From TMED26 sp002694075 (GTDB lineage Bacteria > Pseudomonadota > Alphaproteobacteria > Thalassobaculales > Thalassobaculaceae), in assembly GCA_036160575.1 (NCBI GenBank), contig JAYYDT010000066.1:4420-68419 (forward strand): a stretch of DNA of 64,000 nucleotides, read 5' to 3'. The translations under genes and the position numbers were made by a program. Below, piece by piece: positions 1 through 7,920 of this stretch. The notes beneath the pieces are model-generated. The model did no database searches. It was not told the DNA's origin and saw only the letters and a program-made list of their open reading frames with translations. The first letter of the stretch is position 1, and each line of letters starts with the position of its first letter.

Positions 1-234
1 CAAACCGGCAAGACCGTGATCTTCGTGACTCACGATGTCGAAGAAGCCCTGGTGCTGGCTAATCGCATCCTGTTACTGTCGAACAAACCGACCCATGTGC
101 TGGAGACCTTCACCTTAGACGAGGCGCGGCCGCGCGACCTCGACAATTCGCCCACCCTGGCGCGGCGCAAGGAACATCTGATAGCGCTGTTTCGTCAACT
201 CGAGGAGAGCGCTGGAAATGGCGCCGCCGATTGA
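1..234 (+). CDS. ABC transporter ATP-binding protein, C-terminal end (NitT/TauT type), partial
   Basis: The reading frame is open from the first base, so the gene starts outside the window; 77 residues are visible. They contain the conserved H-loop region (VTHDVEEAL) that follows Walker B in ABC ATPases and the variable C-terminal tail. The binding protein and two permeases that follow are of the NitT/TauT/SsuB class, so this is most likely the ATPase of that importer, acting on the cytoplasmic face of the membrane. The Walker A and B motifs lie upstream and cannot be checked. Confidence 0.9.
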   Translation, partial: QTGKTVIFVTHDVEEALVLANRILLLSNKPTHVLETFTLDEARPRDLDNSPTLARRKEHLIALFRQLEESAGNGAAD

Positions 235-274
235 CGGCGGAAACCTCCGGCGGACCGGAAAAGAGGGAAAACTT

Positions 275-1282
275 ATGAAAAAACGTTCACTTCTGGGCCG
301 CGTGGCTCAGCTCGCGGGGGTTGCGATGGTCGCCGCCCTCGCTGGTTTGTCACAGGCCGCTGCCAAGGAAAAGATTTCCTACGCCTATCTGGCGGACCCG
401 GCGCTAGAGGGCATTTTATATGGCATCAAAAGCGGGAAAGTGACCTCGGAGCTAATCGAGATCGAGGCCAGCGCGCTGCAGATCCCGGCGCTCATCTCCT
501 CGACGCCGGCGAAAAAATACGACGTCATCATGAACGCCGTGATGGCCATCCCCTTCGCCAAGAAGCGCGGCTTGGACCTGGTCGTGCTATCCTCGGCGCT
601 GCGTTCGGCGCCGGGCCGCGAGGGCGCCGGCATCTGGGTCAAAAAGGACAGCCCCTATAAAACCCTGGCCGACCTCAAAGGCAAAAAGATTGGCAGCTAT
701 TCGCTGCGCGCCACCGGCACCACCTGGATCCGCATCGCCCTGTGGAAGAAGCACGGGATCAACGTCTCATACAAAGGCGGCGATTACGAATGGGTTCAAA
801 TCCCGGCGCCGGCCCTGCTGACGTCGCTGGAGACCGGTAATGTCGATGCCGCCACGCTGATCCATTCGCAGGCCTACAAGGCCCGCAACAGCGGCGACTA
901 TCGGGTGCTGACCTGGACCAGCAAGGACAATTTCGAGCTGTTCGGCGCCGACACCTTGTCGGCCGTCAATGTGACCTATCCCGAAAAACTGAAGGCCCGC
1001 CCGGAAGCTTTCAAGGAATTCAACCGCATGCTGCACGAGTCCGTGCAATACGCGGTCAACAATCCCGACCAGGTGGGCGCGGCCATCGCCAAACAGACGG
1101 CGAAAATCACCGCCGACTATTTCAAGGCTTGGCTGAAGGACTATTCCTATTTCCCCGGTGTCGTCAGCGAAGCCGACAAAAAGGCGATGACCACGGTTTG
1201 GACCATGTCCAAGGAGATGGGCATTTTGAAAAAGGTGCCCGACGTCAACGCCGTGATCTGGGAACACGCGATCACGGAGTGA
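275..1282 (+). CDS. NitT/TauT-family ABC transporter substrate-binding protein
   Basis: 335 residues, the usual size for periplasmic NitT/TauT/SsuA-like binding proteins. The chosen ATG at 275 follows an AGAGGGAAA ribosome-binding stretch and opens with a classic signal peptide: KKR, a hydrophobic core, and a likely Ala-rich cleavage site near residue 30. An in-frame GTG at 218 would add 19 polar residues before the signal peptide and is less likely. The mature part has the family pattern of a DLKGKKIG segment around residue 125 and long alternating lobes. The substrate cannot be read from the sequence; the downstream catabolic genes suggest an organic compound rather than nitrate or taurine. 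Confidence 0.88.
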   Translation: MKKRSLLGRVAQLAGVAMVAALAGLSQAAAKEKISYAYLADPALEGILYGIKSGKVTSELIEIEASALQIPALISSTPAKKYDVIMNAVMAIPFAKKRGLDLVVLSSALRSAPGREGAGIWVKKDSPYKTLADLKGKKIGSYSLRATGTTWIRIALWKKHGINVSYKGGDYEWVQIPAPALLTSLETGNVDAATLIHSQAYKARNSGDYRVLTWTSKDNFELFGADTLSAVNVTYPEKLKARPEAFKEFNRMLHESVQYAVNNPDQVGAAIAKQTAKITADYFKAWLKDYSYFPGVVSEADKKAMTTVWTMSKEMGILKKVPDVNAVIWEHAITE

Positions 1283-1305
1283 TCCGACCGCGCAATTCTT
1301 AGATT

Positions 1306-2085
1306 ATGCGGATCTCGGCGCTGACGCGCGCCTGGTCGACACCGCGAGGCGCGGCCCACCTCTTCACCCTGGTGTTCCTGGGGGCGTGGGCCGCGTTTAG
1401 CGCGACGGTTGAAAGCTATGTCATGCCCAGCCCGTGGGCGGTGTCGGCGCGTCTATTGGCGATGTTTTCCGACGTCCACGAAATCGGCCACATGCTGTAC
1501 TCCTTTGCGCACATCATTTCGGCGGTGTGCATTTCCTTTGTGATCGGCAGCGCGCTGGCTTTCCTGGCCCATTACATGGGCCTGTTCCGCCCGGCCATTC
1601 AGGACCGCGTCACGCCGTTTTTGAATTCCTTCTCAGGCGTCGGCTGGACCTTCCTGGCGATCATTTGGTTCGGCATTTCCGACGTCACGGTGGTGTTCGT
1701 GATCTCGCTGGTGCTGGTGCCCTTCGCGATCATCAATATGGCCGAGGGGTTGGCCAATCTGGACCGCGAAATCCTGGAAATGGCGCGCAGTTTCGCGCGC
1801 GCGCCGGGCCAACGTTTCTGGTTGGTTATTCTGCCCTCCCTCTACCCGTTCATTTTCGCGACCATCCGGATCAGCTTCGGGGTCGCCTGGAAGGTCGCCC
1901 TGACGGCCGAATTGTTCGGCGGCAACACCGGGCTTGGCTATATGCTGAACCTCGCCCGACAGGATTTCGATATGCCCTTGGTGCTGGCGGTGATCGTCGT
2001 CATCATCGCCTTTGTCTATTCAACCGACCGCTTCATTTTTCAGCCCATCCAAGCGGTTCTGGCGCGCCATCATGGCACCGCCTGA
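1306..2085 (+). CDS. ABC transporter permease (NitT/TauT type), first of two
   Basis: 259 residues with about six hydrophobic segments. The cytoplasmic EAA-type coupling loop (EMARSFARAPGQ followed by LP) lies near residues 155-172 and is where the ATPase docks. It belongs to the BPD-transporter inner-membrane family used with SsuB/TauB-like ATPases. It starts 23 bp after the binding protein and overlaps the next permease by 14 bp. The following gene is clearly its paralogue, sharing WxxLAIIWFG, EILEMARSF and an AELFG...GLG ending, so the pore is probably a heterodimer. Confidence 0.88.
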   Translation: MRISALTRAWSTPRGAAHLFTLVFLGAWAAFSATVESYVMPSPWAVSARLLAMFSDVHEIGHMLYSFAHIISAVCISFVIGSALAFLAHYMGLFRPAIQDRVTPFLNSFSGVGWTFLAIIWFGISDVTVVFVISLVLVPFAIINMAEGLANLDREILEMARSFARAPGQRFWLVILPSLYPFIFATIRISFGVAWKVALTAELFGGNTGLGYMLNLARQDFDMPLVLAVIVVIIAFVYSTDRFIFQPIQAVLARHHGTA

Positions 2086-2851
2086 GGCGCGCGCCCGCCG
2101 GCGTTGGCTGCCGCGGTTGACCGCCGACGGCCTGGTGGTCCTGGCGGTGGCCATCTGGTGGGCGTTCGCGCTGGACATGCCGGAGTTTCTTTTGCCCGGC
2201 CCCGGGCTGGTCGCGACCCGCATCTGGGAATTGTTCACCGATCCGCTTTATCTCGGCCATGTGGTGGCCAGCAGCGCGCGGGTGGTGGTGGCGGTGATGA
2301 TCGCGGTGACGCTGGGCGCCGTGCTGGCGTTTCTGCCGCGCTGGTTGCCGATCACCGAGGTCATCGTCCATGAACGGATCAAGCCGTTCCTGAATTCCTT
2401 TCCTTCCGTCGGCTGGGCGATCCTGGCGATCATCTGGTTCGGCCCGTCGCATGGCACGATCATCTTTGTGATGGTGATGATCCTAACGCCGTTCTGCCTG
2501 GTCAACCTGTCGGAAGGCTTGAAGGAGATCGACGCCGAAATCCTTGAGATGGCGCGCAGCTTCACCCGCCGGCGGCTGGTGGTGCTGTTCAAAATCACCT
2601 TGCCGTTGCTGATGCCCTATTTGATTTCGGCCCTCCGCATCGCCTATGGGGTGGGCTGGAAGATCGCCTTGGTGGCCGAGTTATTCGGGACCGAGAGCGG
2701 CCTCGGCTTTCTTCTGCAACAAGCCCAATCGCTGGCTGACGCCGGCACCGTTTTCGCCACCTGTCTGGCCATCGTCCTGGTGTTTTGGCTTGGCGAGAAG
2801 GCGGTTATCAATCCATTGTCACGCAAATTCACCGGCGCCGCTTCAGTCTGA
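2072..2851 (+). CDS. ABC transporter permease (NitT/TauT type), second of two
   Basis: 259 residues from the ATG at 2072, the same length as its upstream neighbour. A GTG at 2012 would add 20 residues that overlap the first permease more deeply and lack membrane character, so the internal ATG is preferred. Several transmembrane segments, an EAA loop (EILEMARSFTRRR then LPLLMP) and the AELFGTESGLG signature are visible. It presumably pairs with the preceding permease, the binding protein and the partial ATPase to form one importer. Confidence 0.87.
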   Translation: MAPPEARARRRWLPRLTADGLVVLAVAIWWAFALDMPEFLLPGPGLVATRIWELFTDPLYLGHVVASSARVVVAVMIAVTLGAVLAFLPRWLPITEVIVHERIKPFLNSFPSVGWAILAIIWFGPSHGTIIFVMVMILTPFCLVNLSEGLKEIDAEILEMARSFTRRRLVVLFKITLPLLMPYLISALRIAYGVGWKIALVAELFGTESGLGFLLQQAQSLADAGTVFATCLAIVLVFWLGEKAVINPLSRKFTGAASV

Positions 2852-2861
2852 CGAGGGCAAT

Positions 2862-3683
2862 ATGACCAGCATCAAAACCGAACGCATCCTCGAAAATCCC
2901 AAGATCTGCATCGACCACGCCGGCGACGGCGAGTTGTTGGTGCTGATGCATGGGATCGGCGGCAACCGCAGCAATTGGACCGAGCAGGTCGAAGCCTTCG
3001 CGCCGCATTTTCACACCGTCGCCTGGGACGCCCGCGGCTATGGCGACAGCGACGATTACGCCGGCCGCCTCGATTTTGAGGATTTCTCCCGCGATCTGCT
3101 CGGCCTGCTCGATCACTTCGGGGCCGAGCAAGCCCATCTCTGCGGGCTGTCGATGGGCGGCCGGATCGCCCAGGATTTTTACCGGATGTACCCCAGCCGG
3201 GTGAAATCACTCTTACTGGTCGCCACCTTCGCCGGCTTCAAGCGGCTGAGCGAGCCGGAACGCCAACGCTTTGTCGAACTGCGCCTGAAACCCCTGAAAG
3301 AAGGCGGCAAGGAACCCAAGGACATCGCCCCGGTGGTCGCCAAGACCCTGATCGGCCCGAACGCGCCGGAAGCCCATTACCAGCGCCTGGTGGCCAGCAT
3401 GGAGCGCCTGCACAAGGACAGCTACATCAAGACGATTGAATCCTCGACCGAACACGATAAGGCCCTCGCCTTGGAAACTGTCACCGTGCCAACACAGTTG
3501 ATTTTTGGCGAACATGACAGCCTGACCCCGCCAGAAATCGGCCGCGGCATGGCCGCGCGTATCGCCGGCGCGCGGTTCACCGAAATCGCCGATTCCGGCC
3601 ATCTGATCAACCTCGAACACCCGGCGGTGTTTAATCGGACCGCCCTCGACTTTCTCCTGGCCCAGGGGTCGGACCGGGGGTGA
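2862..3683 (+). CDS. alpha/beta-hydrolase
   Basis: 273 residues from the ATG at 2862, which has GAGGGCAAT just before it; the longer frame upstream only reads through the permease gene. An oxyanion-type HGIGG lies at residues 30-34. The nucleophile elbow GLSMGG puts the Ser at 97, and a likely acid Asp219 (GEHD) and base His247 (DSGH) complete the triad. The layout resembles 3-oxoadipate enol-lactonase and related C-C or ester hydrolases. It sits only 10 bp after the importer and begins a run of catabolic genes. A lactone or ester made by the later Baeyer-Villiger enzyme is a plausible substrate, by inference only. Confidence 0.88.
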   Translation: MTSIKTERILENPKICIDHAGDGELLVLMHGIGGNRSNWTEQVEAFAPHFHTVAWDARGYGDSDDYAGRLDFEDFSRDLLGLLDHFGAEQAHLCGLSMGGRIAQDFYRMYPSRVKSLLLVATFAGFKRLSEPERQRFVELRLKPLKEGGKEPKDIAPVVAKTLIGPNAPEAHYQRLVASMERLHKDSYIKTIESSTEHDKALALETVTVPTQLIFGEHDSLTPPEIGRGMAARIAGARFTEIADSGHLINLEHPAVFNRTALDFLLAQGSDRG

Positions 3684-3838
3684 GCCGCCGGCGCGCTTCC
3701 AAATGACGGCGCGGCAAGAGACGGTCCGAGCGCCCGCCGGCCCATTGCGCGTCGCCGCCTTTGCCGCCATGATTTCGGCTCTGATGGATTTCACCAAAAA
3801 GCACGCCGGCCCCACCGCCGGCCGACGGGAGCGAACAG

Positions 3839-4411
3839 ATGGCGCGAATTCCCTATCTCGACGTCGACGATCTGGCCGAGGGTGACAAGGACCTCCTCAA
3901 TCGGCCCATCGCGCTGGCCCGGGCGATGGTCAACAGCCCCGGCATGGCGCGCGCTTTTGGCGGATTGGCGCGCCATATCCGCTATGGCTCGCCGCTCGAC
4001 ATGCGGCTGCGTGAACTGGCCATCATCCAGGTCGGCTATCTCGCCCGCAGCGACTACGAGTATTCCCACCACACCAAATTGGGCCTCGATGAATTCGGCG
4101 TCAGCGAGGCCGACATCCACGCCATTTCGGCCGAGACCGACCGGGGCGAAGGGGCCGGCGGCCTGCCGCCGCTCGATACCGCGGTGCTGCGAGCGGCCCG
4201 TGAAATGGTCGCCGGCGGCGCGGCGGCGGCGACCGTCGAGGAATTGCAACGCCATCTCAGCCATGAGGAATTGGTCGATCTGATCCTCACCATCGGCTTT
4301 TACTGTGGCGTGGTGCGGGTGCTGGCCAGCCTGGAGATCGATGTCGAGCCGGAATACGCGCCCTATCTCACCCGCTTTCCGTTTCCCGAACGAAAGGACG
4401 GTGGCCTATGA
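3839..4411 (+). CDS. carboxymuconolactone decarboxylase (CMD) family protein
   Basis: 190 residues, matching the AhpD/CMD-like fold by the segment DMRLRELAIIQVGYLARSDYE around residues 54-74. It has the Glu-x3-His arrangement (Glu74, His78) instead of the CxxC of AhpD peroxidases, so it belongs to the non-redox subtype. In this family some members decarboxylate gamma-carboxymuconolactone, but many have unknown roles. It overlaps the next gene by 4 bp (ATGA), which implies translational coupling. The 155-bp gap before it holds no convincing gene. Confidence 0.85.
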   Translation: MARIPYLDVDDLAEGDKDLLNRPIALARAMVNSPGMARAFGGLARHIRYGSPLDMRLRELAIIQVGYLARSDYEYSHHTKLGLDEFGVSEADIHAISAETDRGEGAGGLPPLDTAVLRAAREMVAGGAAAATVEELQRHLSHEELVDLILTIGFYCGVVRVLASLEIDVEPEYAPYLTRFPFPERKDGGL

Positions 4412-5262
4412 CTACGCTCACCTCGCTGCTCGAGGATTTGACCTTTCCCGAAGGTCCGCGCTGGCATGACGGGCGGCTGTGGCTGTCCGATTTCTATGCC
4501 CATGAGGTGGTCGCCCTCGACCTCGACGGCCGACGCGAGACCATGGCCCGGGTGCCGGGCCAGCCCTCGGGCCTGGGCTGGACCCCCGACGGTCGCTTGA
4601 TGGTGGTCTCGATGACCGACCAAAAGCTGATGATCGCCGACGCCGCCGACCGGCCCGGCGCGCTGACCGTGCACGGCGATCTCGCGGCCCATGCCCACCA
4701 TTGGTGCAACGACATGGTGGTCGACGCCGGCGGCGGCGCCTATGTCGGCAATTTCGGCTTCGACCACCGCGCCGGCGAGGCGCCGGCCGGCACCAATCTG
4801 GTGCGCGTCAGCCCCGATGGCCGGGCCAGTGTGGCGGCCGGCGATTTGATGTTTCCCAATGGCACGGTGATCACCCCCGAGGGCGACACCTTGATTATCG
4901 CCGAAACCTACGGCCGGCGGCTGACCGCCTTCGACATCGCCGGTGATGGCACCCTGTCCGGCCGGCGGGTGTTCGCCGATCTCGGCGACGGCTTCCCGGA
5001 CGGCATCTGCCTCGACGCCGAGGGCGCGGTGTGGGTCGCCGACCCGCGCGCCAACCAGGTCTCGCGGGTCAAACCCGACGGCACCATCGACCGCCGTATC
5101 TCGACCGGCGACCGCGGCGCCTATGCCTGCATGCTCGGCGGCGCCGATGGCCGCACCCTGTTTATTTGCACCAACACCGGGTCCGGACCGGCGGTGGCGG
5201 CCGCGCGCACCGGCCGGATCGATATCTGCCAGGTCGACGTACCCCACGCCGGCCGGCCCTAA
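4408..5262 (+). CDS. SMP-30/gluconolactonase/LRE-like protein
   Basis: 284 residues with the six-bladed propeller pattern of the SMP-30 family: an N-terminal FPEGPRWHDGRLWLSD, a central metal-site Asn region (WCNDMVV) and a late DGICLDAEGAVWVAD. The Glu of PEGPRW, the Asn of CND and the Asp of FPDGIC are the usual divalent-metal ligands. Family members hydrolyse lactones. Its coupling to a CMD protein and its position three genes before a Baeyer-Villiger monooxygenase fit a lactone-opening step; the exact lactone is unknown. Confidence 0.87.
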   Translation: MTTLTSLLEDLTFPEGPRWHDGRLWLSDFYAHEVVALDLDGRRETMARVPGQPSGLGWTPDGRLMVVSMTDQKLMIADAADRPGALTVHGDLAAHAHHWCNDMVVDAGGGAYVGNFGFDHRAGEAPAGTNLVRVSPDGRASVAAGDLMFPNGTVITPEGDTLIIAETYGRRLTAFDIAGDGTLSGRRVFADLGDGFPDGICLDAEGAVWVADPRANQVSRVKPDGTIDRRISTGDRGAYACMLGGADGRTLFICTNTGSGPAVAAARTGRIDICQVDVPHAGRP

Positions 5263-5297
5263 TCCGCGCGCACCGCGCCTCTCCAGGAGACTTTCCC

Positions 5298-6110
5298 ATG
5301 CGCTTGCAAGACAAAATCGCCATCGTCGTCGGCGCCGGCCAGCAACCGGGCGAAACCCTTGGCAATGGCAAGGCGACGGCCCTGCGTTTCGCCCAGGAGG
5401 GCGCCAAGGTTCTGCTGGTCGACCGCGACCGCGAACGGGCCGAGGCAACCGCCGACGCCATCGCCGCCGAGGGCGGCGAGACGGCGGTGCTGGCCGCCGA
5501 CATCACTCGCGAGGCGGACTGCCAAGCGATCGCCGCCACCTGTGTCGAGCGGTTCGGCCGGATCGACATCCTGCACAACAACGTTGGCCGCTCCCAAGGC
5601 GACCGCGACACCGCCGCCATGGACGCCGATGTCTGGGACGAGCTGATGGCGATGAACCTCAAGGGCATGTTCATGACCTGCAAACATGTCCTGCCGGTGA
5701 TGCGCGAACAACGCGGCGGGGTGATTTTGAATATCTCCTCGATTTCCTCGATCTGCGCCCGTAGCGAACTCAACGCCCGCTCCGGCATCACCTATAAAAC
5801 CAGCAAAGGCGCGATCAACACGATGACCCATCACATCGCCTTGGAGAACGCCGAATACGGCATTCGCTGCAACGCCATTCTGCCGGGATTGATCGACACG
5901 CCGATGGCGATTGAGCGGCGCGCCAGCGAGCGGAATGTCGCACGTGACGTGATCCGCCAGGAACGCGATGCTCGGGTGCCCTTGCTGGCCCGCATGGGAA
6001 CCGCCTGGGACGTGGCCAATGCCGCGGTTTTCCTGGCCTCCGACGAGGCCAGTTATATCACCAGCCTGATCATGCCGGTGGACGGCGGCCTATCCTCGAA
6101 AATCGGCTAA
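5298..6110 (+). CDS. short-chain dehydrogenase/reductase (SDR)
   Basis: 270 residues from the ATG at 5298, preceded by CCAGGAGAC. The frame continues upstream only by reading across the lactonase gene. The glycine-rich cofactor loop starts at GAGQQPGETLGNG (12-24). Asp42 after the second strand suggests NAD(H), and NNVG lies at 94-97. Serines at 147-151 with Tyr166-x3-Lys170 make the active site. The C-terminal VDGGLSSKIG is a usual classical-SDR ending. It probably interconverts an alcohol and a ketone, and the ketone could feed the next gene. Confidence 0.9.
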   Translation: MRLQDKIAIVVGAGQQPGETLGNGKATALRFAQEGAKVLLVDRDRERAEATADAIAAEGGETAVLAADITREADCQAIAATCVERFGRIDILHNNVGRSQGDRDTAAMDADVWDELMAMNLKGMFMTCKHVLPVMREQRGGVILNISSISSICARSELNARSGITYKTSKGAINTMTHHIALENAEYGIRCNAILPGLIDTPMAIERRASERNVARDVIRQERDARVPLLARMGTAWDVANAAVFLASDEASYITSLIMPVDGGLSSKIG

Positions 6111-6224
6111 GCGGCGACAATGGGGCGAGGCGACTAGACGCTCGCACCCGATTTTCGTTATTCTAGGGGCTTAAGGTTCAACCGACGATCCGCCCGCTTA
6201 TTGACACCAGGGGACGTAGTAACG

Positions 6225-7871
6225 ATGCCTGAAGGAATTCAAAGCACCGTCGCGCGTTATGACGCGATCATTATCGGCGCCGGTTTTTCCGGCCTCTATC
6301 AATTGCATTGCCTGCGCGACAAACTCGGGCTGAACGTCAAGCTTCTGGAAGCTGGCGGCGGTATTGGCGGCACCTGGTACTGGAACCGTTATCCCGGCGC
6401 CCGCTGCGACAGCGAAAGCCATTCCTACGCCTATTTCTTCTCCAAGGAATTGTTGGAGGAGTGGGAGTGGTCGGAACGCTATCCCGGGCACGCCGAGATT
6501 CGCCGCTATTTGAATCATGTCGCCGACCGTTTCGACCTGAAACGCGACATGCAATTCGACGCCCGCGTGACCGCCGCCCACTATAGCGACACGAAACAGG
6601 ATTGGACGGTCGAGACCGAGGCGGGCGAACGTTTTCAAGCGACCTATTTGATCGCCGCCGTCGGTTGCCTGTCCTCGGCCAATGTGCCGAATATCCCGGG
6701 CCGTGACGATTTCGCCGGCGATTGGTACCACACCGGCCGCTGGCCCCATGAGGGCGTCGACTTCAGCGGCAAACGGGTCGGCCAGATCGGGACCGGTTCG
6801 ACCGGCATTCAAGCGGTCCCGGTGATCGCCGAGACCGCCGGCCATTTGACCGTTTTCCAGCGCACCGCCAATTACAGCATCCCGGCGCGCAACGGCCCGC
6901 TGAGTGGGGAATTCAAAAAATATATGCGCAGCGAGCATGACCAGATCCGCGAGGTTGTGCAGACCACGCCCAACGGTCACCCGTTCCGCATTTCCGACAC
7001 CCCCGCCCTGGACGTCGACCCGGCCCGCCGGCACGCCCTGTACGAACACGCCTGGGAAACCGGCGGCTTGCGTTTCCGGGCGATTTTTCAAGACCTGATC
7101 ACCAATAAGGAGGCCAATGACACCGCCTCCGACTTCCTCAAGAACAAGATCCGCGAGGTCGTCAAGGATCCGGAAACGGCCCGGGTGCTGTCGGATATCG
7201 ACCATCCCTTCGCGGCCAAACGGCCGCCCATCGACACCCATTATTTCGAGGCCTACAACCGCGACAATGTCTCGTTGGTCGATTTGCGCGCGACCCCCAT
7301 TGAGCGCATCACCGCCAACGGCATCCAAACCAGCGACCGGGAATACCCGCTCGACATCATCGTCTTCGCCACCGGTTTCGACGCGATGACCGGCACCATG
7401 TTGAAGATCGATATCACCGGCCGCGACGGGCGCACCTTGAAAGACGCCTGGCATGCCGGGCCGCGCACTTATCTCGGCTTGCAAATTCCGGGTTTCCCGA
7501 ATTTGTTCACCCTCACCGGCCCGGGCAGCCCGTCGGTGCTGTGCAACATGCCGGTGGCGATCGAGCAGCACGTCAATTGGGTGACCGATTGCATCCGCCA
7601 CATGCGCGAACACGACCACGCCACCATCGAAACCACCGAGGACCGCGCCGACGACTGGATAGCCGAGGTCAATCGGGCGGCCGACGCCACCCTTTTGCCG
7701 CAGGCCAATCACTCCTGGTACCTGGGCGCCAACGTGCCGGGCAAGCCGCGTATCTTCATGCCCTACGCCGGCGGCATGGACCGCTATCGGACGATTTGCG
7801 ACGAGGTTGTCGAAAACGGCTATGACGGGTTCGTGCTCACCAAAACCGGCGCCGAAGCGGCCGCCGATTGA
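6225..7871 (+). CDS. type I Baeyer-Villiger monooxygenase (FAD/NADPH)
   Basis: 548 residues from the ATG at 6225. The FAD-binding GAGFSG is at 18-23, the NADPH-binding GTGSTG at 189-194. Between them lies the diagnostic Baeyer-Villiger fingerprint FxGxxxHxxxWP at residues 163-174. This motif separates type I BVMOs from ordinary flavin monooxygenases. Such enzymes insert oxygen next to a ketone carbonyl to give an ester or lactone. A 114-bp spacer precedes the gene, so it may have its own promoter. The substrate is not predictable from motifs alone. Confidence 0.93.
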   Translation: MPEGIQSTVARYDAIIIGAGFSGLYQLHCLRDKLGLNVKLLEAGGGIGGTWYWNRYPGARCDSESHSYAYFFSKELLEEWEWSERYPGHAEIRRYLNHVADRFDLKRDMQFDARVTAAHYSDTKQDWTVETEAGERFQATYLIAAVGCLSSANVPNIPGRDDFAGDWYHTGRWPHEGVDFSGKRVGQIGTGSTGIQAVPVIAETAGHLTVFQRTANYSIPARNGPLSGEFKKYMRSEHDQIREVVQTTPNGHPFRISDTPALDVDPARRHALYEHAWETGGLRFRAIFQDLITNKEANDTASDFLKNKIREVVKDPETARVLSDIDHPFAAKRPPIDTHYFEAYNRDNVSLVDLRATPIERITANGIQTSDREYPLDIIVFATGFDAMTGTMLKIDITGRDGRTLKDAWHAGPRTYLGLQIPGFPNLFTLTGPGSPSVLCNMPVAIEQHVNWVTDCIRHMREHDHATIETTEDRADDWIAEVNRAADATLLPQANHSWYLGANVPGKPRIFMPYAGGMDRYRTICDEVVENGYDGFVLTKTGAEAAAD

Positions 7872-7920
7872 TCCTGTCAGAGTAACCTCGCCGCCCTTGG
7901 TTTGACCGCACGAGAGTCCA

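Noticed and set aside
3703..3885. 60-residue frame in the gap before the CMD gene
   Set aside because: Arg/Ala-rich, overlaps the CMD gene in another frame and has no recognised motif or ribosome-binding site.
3839..4411. Loss of CxxC in the CMD protein as an unusual inactivation
   Set aside because: The Glu-x3-His form is a normal subtype of the family, so it is not a defect.
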